Shown: positions 10,413 to 19,841 of the stretch, piece after piece
Numbering within the stretch: the stretch's first letter is position 1
Layout of the letters: the number at the start of each line of letters is the position of its first letter
Assembly (NCBI GenBank): GCA_009360345.1
Contig: SPDP01000003.1
Span: forward strand, 62,001-126,000
Origin: Alcaligenaceae bacterium SAGV5
GTDB taxonomy: Bacteria; Pseudomonadota; Gammaproteobacteria; Burkholderiales; Burkholderiaceae_B
DNA: 64,000 bases
Direction: 5' to 3'
Notes under the pieces: model-generated
The model's input: only the letters and a program-made list of their open reading frames with translations
Database searches by the model: none
What the model was told of the DNA's origin: nothing
Translations under genes and position numbers: made by a program

Positions 10413-11894
10413 ATGGAATTCGCCAATCTGAACCTGTCTCTCGTCGCGCCGGAGATCACGCTGCTGGTGCTGACGTCGGCCATCCTGCTGATCGACCTGT
10501 TCGTCAAGGACGAAGGCCGTGCGCTGACGCACATCCTGTCCCTGCTCACGCTGGTGGTGCTGACCTGGATGAGCCTGTCCGATCTGGCCTCGGGCGTGCA
10601 GGGCTCGGCCTTCGACGGCATGTACGTGGCCGATAGCCTCGCCCATGTGCTCAAGGTGTTCTCGTACATCGCGGTGGGCGTGACGCTGATCTACGGCAAG
10701 GGCTACGCCCAGGACCGGGGCATGCTGCGGGGCGGCGAGCTGTACGTGCTGTCGCTGCTGGCGCTGCTGGGCCAGATGGTCATGATCTCGGCCGGCAACA
10801 TGCTGACGATCTATCTCGGCCTGGAGCTGATGTCGCTGGCGTTCTACGCGCTGGTGGCGCTGCGCCGCGAGCACACCGTGTCCACCGAGGCGGCGATGAA
10901 GTACTTCGTGCTGGGCGCGCTGGCCTCGGGCCTGCTGCTGTACGGCATGTCCATGATCTACGGCGCCACCGGCACGCTGAACCTGGCCGGCATCGCGCGC
11001 GCCACCTCCGGCGCCACCGACAACCACATGATCCTGGTCTTCGGACTGGTATTCCTGGTCGCCGGCCTGGCCTTCAAGCTCGGCGTCGTGCCGTTCCACA
11101 TGTGGGTGCCCGACGTCTACCAGGGCGCGCCCACGGCCGTGACGTTGCTGCTGGGCGGCGCGCCCAAGCTGGCCGCCTTCGCCATCGTGCTGCGCCTGCT
11201 GGTCGATGGCCTGTTCGGCCTGGCGGCCGACTGGCAGCCCATGCTGGCCATCATGGCGGTGCTGTCGCTGGCCATCGGCAACCTCGCGGCCATCATGCAG
11301 GCCAACATCAAGCGCATGCTGGCCTATTCGACCATCTCGCACATGGGCTTCGTGCTGCTGGGCCTGATGTCCGGCGTGCTCGAGGGCAGCGCCTTCAATG
11401 CGCAGAACGCCTACACCTCGGCCATGTTCTACGTGGTCGTCTATGTGCTGACCACGCTCAGTTCGTTCGGCGTGCTGATGTTGCTGTCGCGCTCGGGCTT
11501 CGAGTGCGAGAACGTGGACGACCTGAAGGGCCTGAACCGCCGCAACCCGTGGTTCGCCGGGGTGATGCTGGTGCAGATGTTCTCGCTCGCGGGCATTCCG
11601 CCCACGGTCGGTTTCTACGCCAAGCTGGCGGTGCTGCAGTCGCTGATCCAGACCAACCACGTCGTGCTGGCCGTGGTGGCCGTGCTGTTCTCGCTGATCG
11701 GCGCCTTTTACTACCTGCGGGTGGTGAAAGTGGTGTACTTCGACGATCCGGTCGATCAGGCCCCCCTGCAGGGCTCGGCCGGCTTCCGGGCCGTGCTGTC
11801 GGTCAACGGCGCGCTGCTGCTGATCCTGGGCGTGTTCCCCGCGCCGCTGGTCGCCCTGTGCGCCCAGGCCATCTCCAGTTCGCTCGCGCTCTGA
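10413..11894 (+). CDS. nuoN: NADH-quinone oxidoreductase subunit N
   Basis: This is the third antiporter-like subunit of complex I and the last gene of the canonical nuo operon. Its 493 residues form about fourteen transmembrane helices. Recognisable segments are [20 protein letters not shown] (near 134-153) and [20 protein letters not shown] (near 222-241), which hold the conserved proton-channel Glu and Lys. It starts 18 bp after nuoM. A strong hairpin follows the stop. Confidence 0.97.
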   Translation: MEFANLNLSLVAPEITLLVLTSAILLIDLFVKDEGRALTHILSLLTLVVLTWMSLSDLASGVQGSAFDGMYVADSLAHVLKVFSYIAVGVTLIYGKGYAQDRGMLRGGELYVLSLLALLGQMVMISAGNMLTIYLGLELMSLAFYALVALRREHTVSTEAAMKYFVLGALASGLLLYGMSMIYGATGTLNLAGIARATSGATDNHMILVFGLVFLVAGLAFKLGVVPFHMWVPDVYQGAPTAVTLLLGGAPKLAAFAIVLRLLVDGLFGLAADWQPMLAIMAVLSLAIGNLAAIMQANIKRMLAYSTISHMGFVLLGLMSGVLEGSAFNAQNAYTSAMFYVVVYVLTTLSSFGVLMLLSRSGFECENVDDLKGLNRRNPWFAGVMLVQMFSLAGIPPTVGFYAKLAVLQSLIQTNHVVLAVVAVLFSLIGAFYYLRVVKVVYFDDPVDQAPLQGSAGFRAVLSVNGALLLILGVFPAPLVALCAQAISSSLAL

Positions 11895-11904
11895 GCGTAT
11901 TCTC

Positions 11905-11932
11905 CGGCGGCGGCATGCTTGTGCCGCCGCCG
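11905..11932 (+). terminator. Strong hairpin after nuoN (attenuator or partial terminator)
   Basis: A perfect 11-bp stem, CGGCGGCGGCA (11905-11915) pairing with TGCCGCCGCCG (11922-11932), has a 6-base loop and starts 10 bp after the nuoN stop. No T-run follows, so complete Rho-independent termination is doubtful. Because the next two genes run in the same direction at once, it may reduce read-through or protect the nuo mRNA 3' end. Confidence 0.45.
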
Positions 11933-11967
11933 TCCCTGACCGGGTTTGTCGCGCCAGGAACCCCGCC

Positions 11968-12288
11968 TTGAAACAGACCCTCGCCATCTACGTCCTGATC
12001 CTGCTGGCCCTGGTGACCGCCAACCTGCCGTTCCTGTCGGAGCGCGTGTTCGGCGCCATGGCCTTCCGCCGGGACGGCGCGCCCGCCAGCAAGCCTTTCT
12101 GGCTGCGGCTGGTCGAGGTGCTGGTGCTGTATCTGGTGGTCGGCGCCATCGGCCTGGGCTTCGAGGCCAGCCTGGGGAACGTCTTTCCCCAGGGATGGCA
12201 GTTCTACGCCATCACCCTGACGCTGTACCTCGTGCTGGCCTACCCGGGCTTCGTTTACCGCTATCTTTTCAAACGGACTGCCCGATGA
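11968..12288 (+). CDS. DUF2818 family membrane protein
   Basis: This is a small inner-membrane protein of 106 residues with three predicted transmembrane segments: residues about 5-22, 45-65 and 80-98. I recognise it as the DUF2818 family, which in betaproteobacteria commonly sits directly after nuoN; that link is from memory. No catalytic motif is visible and no function is established. The gene lies 73 bp after nuoN behind a hairpin and overlaps the following Nudix gene by 4 bp (ATGA). A role in complex I assembly or stability would be a guess from position only. Confidence 0.8.
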   Translation: MKQTLAIYVLILLALVTANLPFLSERVFGAMAFRRDGAPASKPFWLRLVEVLVLYLVVGAIGLGFEASLGNVFPQGWQFYAITLTLYLVLAYPGFVYRYLFKRTAR

Positions 12289-12860
12289 GCGATGATCGAG
12301 CCCTGGAGGAACTGGCACGCAGTTCCGACCGCCTGCGCGAGGAGCCGATCACCAGCGAGGCGGTGTTCCGCGGCAAGCTGCTCGACGTGCGCCGGGATAC
12401 CGTCCGGCTGCCGGGCGGGGCCACGGCCACGCGCGAATACATCATGCACCCGGGCGCATCCATGATCGTGCCCATGCTGCCGGACGGACAAGTGGTGCTG
12501 GTGCGGCAGTATCGTTATCCCATGCACCGGGCCTTCATCGAATTTCCCGCCGGCAAGATCGATCCCGGCGAGGCCCCGCTGGCCACCGCGCAGCGCGAGC
12601 TGCTGGAGGAAACGGGCTACCGGGCGGGCAAGTGGACCGAGCTCACCACCATCCATAACGCCATCGCCTACGCCAACGAGCGTATCGTGCTGTTCCTGGC
12701 CGAAGGCCTGGAGCGCGGCGAGCAGCAGCTGGACGAGCACGAATTCCTGGAAGTGTTCACCGCTCCGCTGGAGGACCTGATGGCCTGGATCCGCCAGGGG
12801 GAGGTCACCGACGTCAAGACGGTGATCGGCGCGTTCTTCGTGTCCGCTTCTACGCGCTGA
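12285..12860 (+). CDS. Nudix hydrolase, ADP-ribose pyrophosphatase type
   Basis: This is predicted to hydrolyse a nucleoside diphosphate derivative, most likely ADP-ribose, to AMP and ribose-5-phosphate. The complete Nudix box is present at residues 90-112: Gly, five residues, Glu, seven residues, then RELLEETGY. The N-terminal strand region and the segment VVLVRQYRYP are typical of the ADP-ribose subgroup. I chose the ATG at 12285 because it overlaps the DUF2818 stop as ATGA; the product is 191 residues. Its end overlaps the convergent reductase gene by 11 bp. The exact substrate cannot be set from sequence. Confidence 0.9.
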   Translation: MSDDRALEELARSSDRLREEPITSEAVFRGKLLDVRRDTVRLPGGATATREYIMHPGASMIVPMLPDGQVVLVRQYRYPMHRAFIEFPAGKIDPGEAPLATAQRELLEETGYRAGKWTELTTIHNAIAYANERIVLFLAEGLERGEQQLDEHEFLEVFTAPLEDLMAWIRQGEVTDVKTVIGAFFVSASTR

Positions 12861-13839
12861 CGTCCGGATAGAGGCCGTGCGCCCGGCCGTACAGGCGGGC
12901 CAGGCCGAACAAGGCGTCGATGTTGGGCGTGGGTACGCCCACTTTCTGCCCCAGTTCGCGTACAGCGGCCACGATGGCGTCCAGCTCCAGCGGCCGGCCG
13001 GCTTCCGCATCCTGCAGCATGGAACTCTTGAAAACCCCGAGCTTGCGGGTGACGGCGTGGCGGTCCTCGGCGCTCTGGTCGATGGCGCAGCCCAGTTCGC
13101 GGCCGATGCGCGCGGCCTCGTCCATGGCGTCGGAGCAGAAGCGGCGCACCAGCGGATCGTCCAGGATGCGGTCGACCGTCGCGCCGGTCATGGCCGAGAC
13201 CGGGTTCATGGTCATGTTGCCCCACAGCTTGTACCAGATGTCCTGGCGGATGGCGCGCGAGGCCGTGGCGCCGAAGCCCGCCTGGGCGAGCAGCGCGGCG
13301 ATGCGCTCGACCCGGGCGGACGCGGAGCCGTCCGGTTCGCCGACGATGAGGCCCCCGCCCATGTGATGCCGGACCACGCCCGGTTCCGGCGTCGAGGTGC
13401 TGGCGTGGACCACGCATCCGACCACGCGCGCCGCGGGAATACCGCGCGCGATCCGGCCATCGGGGTCGATGGCCGACAGGCTGGCCTGTTCCGGTGGCAG
13501 GATGCCCTGCGCGAACCACCAGGGCACGCCGTTCATGGCCGGCAGCACGGCGGTGTCGGGGCCCAGCAGGGGTGCCAGGCTGTCCGCCACGGCGGCCAGG
13601 GCGGGGCCTTTGACCGCGATGACGACCAGGTCCTGCCGGCCCAGGGCCTCGGCGCGGTCGCTGGCGGTGACCGGTGCCTGGACGAGGGCGCCTTCCTGCC
13701 GCAGTCGCCAGCCGTGGGATTGGAGCGCCGCCAGCGTGGCGCCGCGGGCCAGCGCGCTGACGGCGCAGGCGCCGGTGGCGGCCAGGCGGGTGCCGATGAA
13801 GCCGCCGATGGCGCCGGCGCCCACGATGCAGACTTTCAT
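12850..13839 (-). CDS. Ketopantoate reductase (ApbA/PanE) family protein
   Basis: This NADPH-dependent oxidoreductase of the 2-dehydropantoate 2-reductase family has 329 residues. The Rossmann motif is at the N-terminus (VGAGAIGGFIG, residues 6-16). The catalytic-domain helix carries WYKLWGNMTMNPVSAMTGA around residues 206-224, with the conserved Lys and Asn. The family includes true PanE (pantothenate synthesis) and many paralogues with unknown substrates. No coenzyme A genes are nearby, so I assign no gene symbol. It lies downstream of glcB on the same strand with a 109 bp gap and ends inside the 3' end of the Nudix gene. Confidence 0.85.
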   Translation of the reverse strand: MKVCIVGAGAIGGFIGTRLAATGACAVSALARGATLAALQSHGWRLRQEGALVQAPVTASDRAEALGRQDLVVIAVKGPALAAVADSLAPLLGPDTAVLPAMNGVPWWFAQGILPPEQASLSAIDPDGRIARGIPAARVVGCVVHASTSTPEPGVVRHHMGGGLIVGEPDGSASARVERIAALLAQAGFGATASRAIRQDIWYKLWGNMTMNPVSAMTGATVDRILDDPLVRRFCSDAMDEAARIGRELGCAIDQSAEDRHAVTRKLGVFKSSMLQDAEAGRPLELDAIVAAVRELGQKVGVPTPNIDALFGLARLYGRAHGLYPDVSA

Positions 13840-13948
13840 GCGGGTTCCTTGGCCTATTCCAGCATGACGTTGGTTTTCCGGATCCGCCCCCGCCGTGGCC
13901 CGGACACGACCTGCGGCGGTGGCTGATGGGGCAGGCGTGGGCGGCGGG

Positions 13949-16126
13949 TTAGCGGGCCTGTGCCTTTTTCCTGGCCCGGTAGGCGTGCAGCAGCGGTTCG
14001 GTGTAGCCGTTGGGCTGGCCGCGGCCTTCGAAGATCAGGGCCGAGGCGGCCTGGAAGGCGAGGGAGGTTTCCTCGTGGCCGGACATGGGTTCGTAGAGCG
14101 GGTCGTTGGCGTTTTGCTGGTCCACGACCTTGGCCATGCGCTTGAGCACGTCGCGGACCTGGGCCTCGTTGGTGATGCCGTGGCGCAGCCAGTTGGCGAT
14201 GTGCTGGCTGGAGATGCGCAGGGTGGCGCGGTCTTCCATCAGGCCGACGTTGTGGATGTCGGGCACCTTGGAGCAGCCCACGCCCTGGTCGATCCAGCGC
14301 ACCACGTAGCCGAGGATGCCCTGGGCGTTGTTCTCGAGTTCCTGCTGGATGTCGGCGGGCGACCAGGCGGCGGGATCGCCGACGGGGACGGTCAGGAGGC
14401 CTTGCAGGAGTTCGTGGCTGACCGTGCTCAGCCTGGTCTTTTCCAGTTCCTGCTGGACGGCCTGCACGTCCACCTGGTGGTAGTGCATCGCGTGCAGGGT
14501 GGCGGCGGTGGGCGAGGGGACCCAGGCGGTGTTGGCGCCGGCCTTGGGGTGGGCGATCTTCTGTTCCAGCATGGCGGCCATCAGGTCGGGCATGGCCCAC
14601 ATGCCCTTGCCGATCTGGGCGCGGCCGCGCAGGCCGGCATCCAGGCCGATCAGCACGTTGCTGCGTTCGTAGGCGGCGATCCAGGCCGAGGCCTTCATGT
14701 CGCCCTTGCGCAGCATGGGACCGGCTTCCATGGCGGTGTGGATCTCGTCGCCGGTGCGGTCCAGGAAGCCGGTGTTGATGAAGGCGACGCGCGGGCTGGC
14801 GGCGGCGATGCAGGCCTTGAGGTTGACGCTGGTGCGGCGTTCTTCGTCCATGATGCCCATCTTGAGCGCATGGCGTGGCAGGCCCAGCAGGTCTTCGACG
14901 CGGTCGAACAGTTCGCTGGCGAAGGCGACTTCGGCCGGACCGTGCATCTTGGGCTTGACGACGTAGAACGAGCCCTTGCGCGAGTTGCGGCGGACCTTCA
15001 GGTCGGGCAGCGCGGCCAGCGTGGCCACCACGGCGTCCAGGATGCCCTCCGGGATCTCGTTGCCGTCCTTGTCCAGCACGGCGGGGTTGGTCATCAGGTG
15101 GCCGACGTGGCGCACGAACATCAGCGAGCGTCCGTGCAGCGTCAGCGACGAGCCATCGGCGGCGGTGTAGTCGCGGTCGGCGTTCAGGCGGCGGGTGAAG
15201 GTCTTGCCGTTCTTGCTGACTTCCTCGGTCAGGTCGCCCTTGTTCAGGCCCAGCCAGTTGCGGTAGATCTTGACCTTGTCGTCGGTGTCGACCGCCGCCA
15301 CGGAGTCTTCGCAGTCCATGATGGTGGTGATGGCCGATTCCAGCACGACGTCCTTGACGCCGGCGGCGTCGGTGGCGCCGATCTGGCTGGCGCGGTCGAC
15401 CTGGATCTCGAAGTGCAGGCCGTTGCCCTTGAGCAGGACGGCCGAGGGCGCCTGTGCCTGGCCTTGGTGGCCGACGAACTGTTCCGGCCGGCGCAGGGCG
15501 GTTTCGCCTTGCCCGAGCGCGACCACGAGCTTGCCATCGCGCACCGAGTAGCCGGTGGCGTCGGCATGCGAGCCCTGGGCCAGCGGCGCGGCCTGGTCGA
15601 GAAAGGCGCGCGCGCGGGCGATGACGGCCTGGCCGCGCACCGGGTTGTAGCCGGCGCCGCGTTCGGCGCCGCCGGTCTCGGGCAGGGCGTCGGTGCCGTA
15701 GAGGGCGTCGTACAAGCTGCCCCAGCGCGCGTTGGCGGCGTTCAGGGCATAGCGCTGGTTGGAGACCGGCACCACGAGCTGCGGACCGGCCTGTTCGGCG
15801 ATCTCGGTGTCGACGTTGTCGGTGGTGACGCGCACGTGCTCGGGCTGGGGCAGCAGGTAGCCGATGCGTTCCAGGAAGGCGCGGTACGTATCCTGGTCGC
15901 GGATCGGGCCGGGGTGGGCGCGGTGCCAGCCGTCGATTTCGGCCTGCAGGCGGTCGCGTTCGGCCAGCAGCGCGCGGTTCTTGGGCGCGAGGTCGTGCAC
16001 GATCCGCGAAAAGCCTTGCCAGAAGCGGTCACTCTCGATGCCCGTGCCGGGCAGGGCTTCCTGCTCGATGAAGCGGTCGAGTTCACTCGCCACTTGCAGG
16101 CCGTGGCGGTTGGTGCGTTCCGTCAT
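13949..16126 (-). CDS. glcB: Malate synthase G
   Basis: This enzyme condenses glyoxylate with acetyl-CoA to malate, the second step of the glyoxylate shunt and of glycolate use. At 725 residues it matches the long, monomeric G isoform (E. coli 723). Motifs include [17 protein letters not shown] in the barrel core and [20 protein letters not shown] near the C-terminal third. I place the start at the ATG ending at 16126, which has AGGAG a few bases upstream on its strand; the open frame continues further but without family similarity. No isocitrate lyase or glycolate oxidase gene lies in the window. Confidence 0.96.
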   Translation of the reverse strand: MTERTNRHGLQVASELDRFIEQEALPGTGIESDRFWQGFSRIVHDLAPKNRALLAERDRLQAEIDGWHRAHPGPIRDQDTYRAFLERIGYLLPQPEHVRVTTDNVDTEIAEQAGPQLVVPVSNQRYALNAANARWGSLYDALYGTDALPETGGAERGAGYNPVRGQAVIARARAFLDQAAPLAQGSHADATGYSVRDGKLVVALGQGETALRRPEQFVGHQGQAQAPSAVLLKGNGLHFEIQVDRASQIGATDAAGVKDVVLESAITTIMDCEDSVAAVDTDDKVKIYRNWLGLNKGDLTEEVSKNGKTFTRRLNADRDYTAADGSSLTLHGRSLMFVRHVGHLMTNPAVLDKDGNEIPEGILDAVVATLAALPDLKVRRNSRKGSFYVVKPKMHGPAEVAFASELFDRVEDLLGLPRHALKMGIMDEERRTSVNLKACIAAASPRVAFINTGFLDRTGDEIHTAMEAGPMLRKGDMKASAWIAAYERSNVLIGLDAGLRGRAQIGKGMWAMPDLMAAMLEQKIAHPKAGANTAWVPSPTAATLHAMHYHQVDVQAVQQELEKTRLSTVSHELLQGLLTVPVGDPAAWSPADIQQELENNAQGILGYVVRWIDQGVGCSKVPDIHNVGLMEDRATLRISSQHIANWLRHGITNEAQVRDVLKRMAKVVDQQNANDPLYEPMSGHEETSLAFQAASALIFEGRGQPNGYTEPLLHAYRARKKAQAR

Positions 16127-16284
16127 GGAGATTCTCCTGGCTATATCTGATGGTGTTGGGCGGGCCCCGCGGACCACGCCAATGGGATGTATCGATGATA
16201 AACGCAGGCGCATGGCATCGGGCTTCGGGATACCGTGCGCCAGAGTCACAATTGCTTTGCGTGGGAAGAGGGAATGCCCGGGGC

Positions 16285-16313
16285 GAGACAGATGGCGGCC
16301 GAGCAGGCATAAT
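16285..16313 (+). promoter_or_regulatory. Putative sigma-70 promoter for the haem oxygenase operon
   Basis: The hexamers GAGACA (16285-16290; 4 of 6 matches to TTGACA) and CATAAT (16308-16313; 5 of 6 to TATAAT) are 17 bp apart. A transcript would start near 16320, about 45 bases before the haem oxygenase ATG. The leader is A/T-rich, unlike its surroundings. I looked for a Fur operator around the start site and found only a poor match. Confidence 0.45.
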
Positions 16314-16366
16314 TCCGTGTAATTGAGATCGATTCTTCTTTTTATTACTATCCGAGGTATCACGCC

Positions 16367-16981
16367 ATGTCGCTCCAGACCGCCTCCCCGTCGTCGCTGG
16401 CCCTTCGTCTGAAGACCGCAACCGCTCCGCTGCACGAGAAGCTCGACAAGCTCGTGATGTCGCTCAAGCCGTTCGACAACCGGGAGAACTACGGCCGCTT
16501 CGTCGTCGCCCAGTATCTGTTCCAGCGCGACATCGAGTCGCTGTACGACGACCCGGCCTACGCGGCGCTGATCCCGGACCTGGCCGAGCGGCCCCGGCTC
16601 GCGGCGGCCCACGCCGATCTGCAGGACCTGGGCCAGGCCGTTCCGGAAGGCGGCGAAACGCCGCAGGGCCAGGGCATGGAGCTGCCCGAGGGCCTGGGCT
16701 GGCTGTACGTGTCCGAGGGCTCCAAGCTGGGCGCGGCCTTCCTGCTCAAGGAAGCGGGCCAGAGGCTGGGGCTGGGCGAGGATTTCGGCGCGCGCAATCT
16801 GGCGGCGCCGGCCGACGGGCGCGGGGCGGCGTGGAAGCGCTTCGTCCTGGCGCTGGATGGCAGCGGTTTGTCCGCCGTGGAGCAGGACCGGGTGGTGGCC
16901 GGGGCCAGCGCCGCCTTCGAGCGCTTCGCGGTGTTGCTGGCGCGCAGCTATGATCTGAAGGGCGAGCCGTCGCTCGCGTGA
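16367..16981 (+). CDS. hemO: Biliverdin-producing haem oxygenase
   Basis: This enzyme opens the haem ring with reductant and oxygen to give biliverdin, CO and iron, allowing haem to be used as an iron source. The predicted proximal ligand is His23 in [10 protein letters not shown]. The distal helix that covers haem is [16 protein letters not shown] near residues 108-123. Its 204 residues fit the bacterial soluble family. It is followed 4 bp later by a haem ABC importer, which supports a role in iron acquisition rather than in making a phytochrome chromophore. The gene symbol is by analogy. Confidence 0.9.
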   Translation: MSLQTASPSSLALRLKTATAPLHEKLDKLVMSLKPFDNRENYGRFVVAQYLFQRDIESLYDDPAYAALIPDLAERPRLAAAHADLQDLGQAVPEGGETPQGQGMELPEGLGWLYVSEGSKLGAAFLLKEAGQRLGLGEDFGARNLAAPADGRGAAWKRFVLALDGSGLSAVEQDRVVAGASAAFERFAVLLARSYDLKGEPSLA

Positions 16982-16985
16982 GGGA

Positions 16986-17891
16986 ATGATGTCGATGTCC
17001 ACAATGACGGAGCGCCGCCGGGCCTTGCTGGCGGCGATGCCGGCCGGCCTCCTGCTGGGGGCCCTGGCTCCGGTGGCGCGCGGCGCCCAGCCGCGGGCCC
17101 GGGCGCCGCGCGTGGTGTCCGTGGGAGCCGGCGTGACGGAGATCGTCTACGCGCTGGGCGGCCAATCCCAACTGCTGGCGGTCGACACCAGCAGCCTCTA
17201 TCCTGCCCAGGCCCTGGCGCTGCCCAAGGTCGGCTACCAGCGCACGCTGTCGGCCGAGGGGGTGCTGTCCCTGGGGCCGCAGGTGCTGCTGGCGGGGCAG
17301 GAGGCGGGGCCACCCGCCGTGCTGCGGCAGATCGAGTCGGCGGGGGTCAAGGTCGTGCACGTCGATGGCGACTACACCTTCGAAGGCGTGCTGGGGCGGA
17401 TCGGCACCGTGGCGGCCGCGCTGGGCCGCCAGGCCGAAGGCAGGGCGCTGGCCGACACGCTGGCGTCCCGTTGGCAGGCCTTGCAGGCGCGGATCGCGGC
17501 CGCGCCGCTGCGCGGGCCGGGCGGCCAGCCGCTGCGCGTGGCCTGCCTGATGCGGCATGGCGCCAACACCATGGCGGCCGGCCGCGACACCGGCGCCGAT
17601 GCGATGCTTACCCTGGTCGGCGCGGTCAATGTGTTCGGCAGCGATTTCGCCAACTACAAGCCGTTGTCGGCCGAGTCGCTGGCCGGCGCGGCGCCCGATG
17701 CCATCATCGGCACCTTTGACGGTACGCAGGAGCCGGATGCCAGGGCACGCCTCCTGGCCACGCCGGGCCTCGCCATGACGCCCGCCGGCAGGAGCCACCG
17801 CGCCGTCCTGTTCGACATCGTGCTGCTGCTGGGATTCGGTCCGCGCCTGCCGCAGGCGGTCGAAGACCTGTACGCCGCGCTCAGCGCATGA
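16986..17891 (+). CDS. bhuT: Haem ABC transporter, periplasmic binding protein
   Basis: This protein would capture haem in the periplasm and deliver it to the permease. The N-terminus looks like a Tat/Sec-type signal: RRR near residue 10, a hydrophobic stretch, then VARGAQPRA. The mature part reads [17 protein letters not shown], typical of the ChuT/HmuT group, and [20 protein letters not shown] further on. Three in-frame ATGs lie close together (16986, 16989, 16995); the AGGGA at 16981-16985 best fits the last one, so the true start may be up to 3 codons later. It is 301 residues from 16986. Confidence 0.9.
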   Translation: MMSMSTMTERRRALLAAMPAGLLLGALAPVARGAQPRARAPRVVSVGAGVTEIVYALGGQSQLLAVDTSSLYPAQALALPKVGYQRTLSAEGVLSLGPQVLLAGQEAGPPAVLRQIESAGVKVVHVDGDYTFEGVLGRIGTVAAALGRQAEGRALADTLASRWQALQARIAAAPLRGPGGQPLRVACLMRHGANTMAAGRDTGADAMLTLVGAVNVFGSDFANYKPLSAESLAGAAPDAIIGTFDGTQEPDARARLLATPGLAMTPAGRSHRAVLFDIVLLLGFGPRLPQAVEDLYAALSA

Positions 17892-17901
17892 GGGCGCTAC
17901 C

Positions 17902-19011
17902 GTGATGACTGCCTCCAGCGTGGATACCGCCGCGCCGCCGTCGGGCTGGGCCCGGGTGCGGGCGGGCCGCATGCCGGCCGCCTGGCTGTTCGCGGTCCTG
18001 GCCGCGCTGCTGGCGGTGCTGGTGGTGGTGGCCGCCGGCCGCGGCGCCTATCCCATTTCCGCATCGAACGTGCTGGCCATCCTGTTGCACAAGGCGGGCC
18101 TGGCCCAGGGCGGATTCGAACCCCAGCAGATGGGCGTGCTGTGGACCATACGCCTGCCGCGCGTGATGCTGGGCGTGGCGGTGGGGGCGCTGCTGGGCAT
18201 GGCGGGCGCGACGCTGCAAGGCCTGTTCCGCAATCCGCTGGCTGATCCCGGCCTGATCGGGGTTTCGAGCGGCGCGGCGCTCGCGGTCGCGCTGACCATC
18301 GTGTTCGGCAACCTGTGGTGGCCGGCGCTGGCCCGGGCGATGGGGCTGGCGTTGCTGCCGGCCGCCGCTTTCACCGGCGGCGTGCTGACCACCCTGCTGG
18401 TCTACCGGATCGGCCGTACTTCGCTCGGGGTATCCGTTGCCGCCATGCTGCTGGCGGGGATCGCCATGAATGCGATTGCCATGGCGCTCATCGGGTTGGC
18501 CAGCTACATGGCGACCGACGAACAACTGCGCAACCTGACTTTCTGGAACCTGGGCAGCCTGGCGCCCGCCACGTGGCCCATCGTGGGCATGGTGTCCCTG
18601 GTCGGCGCCGTGGCGCTGGCGGGCATGTGGCGCCTGCGCGGCGGACTCAACGCGATGGCGCTGGGCGAGGCCGAGGCCCGCCACCTGGGCGTGGCGGTGG
18701 AAAGCCTGAAGGCGCTGGCGGTGGTGTTCAGCGCGCTGGCGGTGGGCATGGCGGTGGCGTTCTGCGGCATCATCGGCTTCCTGGGCCTGGTCGCGCCCCA
18801 CTGTATCCGCCTGATGGCGGGCCCGGACGCGCGCATCGTGCTGCCCGGGGCGGCCTTGCTGGGCGCCGCGCTGACGGTGGCCGCCGACCTGGCCGCCCGT
18901 CTGATCATCGCGCCGGCCGAACTGCCCATAGGCGTGCTGACGGCGCTGATCGGGGCGCCGTTCTTCCTGTTCCTGCTGCTGCGGGCCAAGGGCAGGATGT
19001 TCGAAGGATGA
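17902..19011 (+). CDS. bhuU: Haem ABC transporter, permease
   Basis: This is an inner-membrane permease of the FecCD family, with about nine or ten transmembrane helices in 369 residues. Conserved signatures are RLPRVMLGVAVGALLGMAGA near residues 84-103 and the coupling-helix region GFLGLVAPHCIRLMAGPD near 293-310, which contacts the ATPase. It follows bhuT by 10 bp and overlaps the ATPase gene by 4 bp (ATGA), so the three are one transcription unit. Confidence 0.93.
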   Translation: MMTASSVDTAAPPSGWARVRAGRMPAAWLFAVLAALLAVLVVVAAGRGAYPISASNVLAILLHKAGLAQGGFEPQQMGVLWTIRLPRVMLGVAVGALLGMAGATLQGLFRNPLADPGLIGVSSGAALAVALTIVFGNLWWPALARAMGLALLPAAAFTGGVLTTLLVYRIGRTSLGVSVAAMLLAGIAMNAIAMALIGLASYMATDEQLRNLTFWNLGSLAPATWPIVGMVSLVGAVALAGMWRLRGGLNAMALGEAEARHLGVAVESLKALAVVFSALAVGMAVAFCGIIGFLGLVAPHCIRLMAGPDARIVLPGAALLGAALTVAADLAARLIIAPAELPIGVLTALIGAPFFLFLLLRAKGRMFEG

Positions 19012-19829
19012 CGAGCATGCTGGAAGTGCGTTCACTGACCGTCGCGCGGCGCCAGGCCGGCCAGCCGCACCCGCGCGTGGTGCTGGAGGGCATCGACTGC
19101 GTGGTGGAGGCAGGCGAGATCGTGATGCTGATCGGCCCCAACGGCGCGGGGAAGTCCACGCTGCTGTCGACCATGGCGGGCGATCTCGGCCCGGCCTCGG
19201 GCGAGGTGTTGTTCAAGGGGCAGCCGCTGAGGAAGTGGGCGGCCGGCGAGCTGGCCCGGCAGCGGGCGGTGCTGCCCCAGCGCGCCGGACTGAGCCTGCC
19301 GTTCACGGTGGACGAGGTGGTGCACCTGGGGTGCCTGGCGCGCACCGAGTCGCGCCGGCAGCTCGAAGGCATCGTCAGGGCGGCGCTGGAAGCGGCGGGG
19401 GTCACGCATCTGGCCCAGCGATCCATGCCCGGGCTGTCGGGCGGAGAGCAGGCCCGCGTGCATCTGGCGCGGGTGCTGGCGCAGATCTGGCCCAGCGAAA
19501 CCGGCTCGGGCGCCGGCCGGCTATTGCTGTTGGACGAACCGTGCGCCAGCCTGGATCCGCATCACCAGCATTCGGTATGCACGGCTATCCGCGAGTTCGC
19601 GCATCGCACCGGCGCGGCGGTGATCGTGACCATGCACGACATGAATCTGGCGGCGCAGTACGCCGACCGCATCGTGGCGCTGTGGGAAGGGCGGGTAATC
19701 GCCGACGGCGAGCCGCGCGCGGTGCTGACGCGCGACTTCGTACGCCGGTGCTTTGCCGTTGACGCGGCGCACTGGCAGTCGGACGAGGATTTCCTGGTGG
19801 CGACCCGGCCGCTGCACGACCCGGCCTGA
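19008..19829 (+). CDS. bhuV: Haem ABC transporter, ATP-binding protein
   Basis: This is the ATPase that powers haem import, 273 residues long. The Walker A motif is GPNGAGKST near residues 44-52, the signature is LSGGEQARVHLARVLAQ near 144-160, and Walker B is LLLLDEPCASLDP near 173-185, followed by the H-loop in VIVTMHDMNLAAQYADR. The start at 19008 is supported by the ATGA overlap with bhuU; an ATG at 19017 is a weaker option. It ends only 12 bp before the convergent etfD gene, with no obvious terminator between them. Confidence 0.93.
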   Translation: MTSMLEVRSLTVARRQAGQPHPRVVLEGIDCVVEAGEIVMLIGPNGAGKSTLLSTMAGDLGPASGEVLFKGQPLRKWAAGELARQRAVLPQRAGLSLPFTVDEVVHLGCLARTESRRQLEGIVRAALEAAGVTHLAQRSMPGLSGGEQARVHLARVLAQIWPSETGSGAGRLLLLDEPCASLDPHHQHSVCTAIREFAHRTGAAVIVTMHDMNLAAQYADRIVALWEGRVIADGEPRAVLTRDFVRRCFAVDAAHWQSDEDFLVATRPLHDPA

Positions 19830-19841
19830 GGCCGCCCCCGG

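Noticed and set aside
16314..16345. Fur operator near the haem oxygenase start site
   Set aside because: The A/T-rich stretch only loosely resembles the GATAATGATAATCATTATC consensus and has no convincing dyad. It could be tested by a Fur matrix scan.
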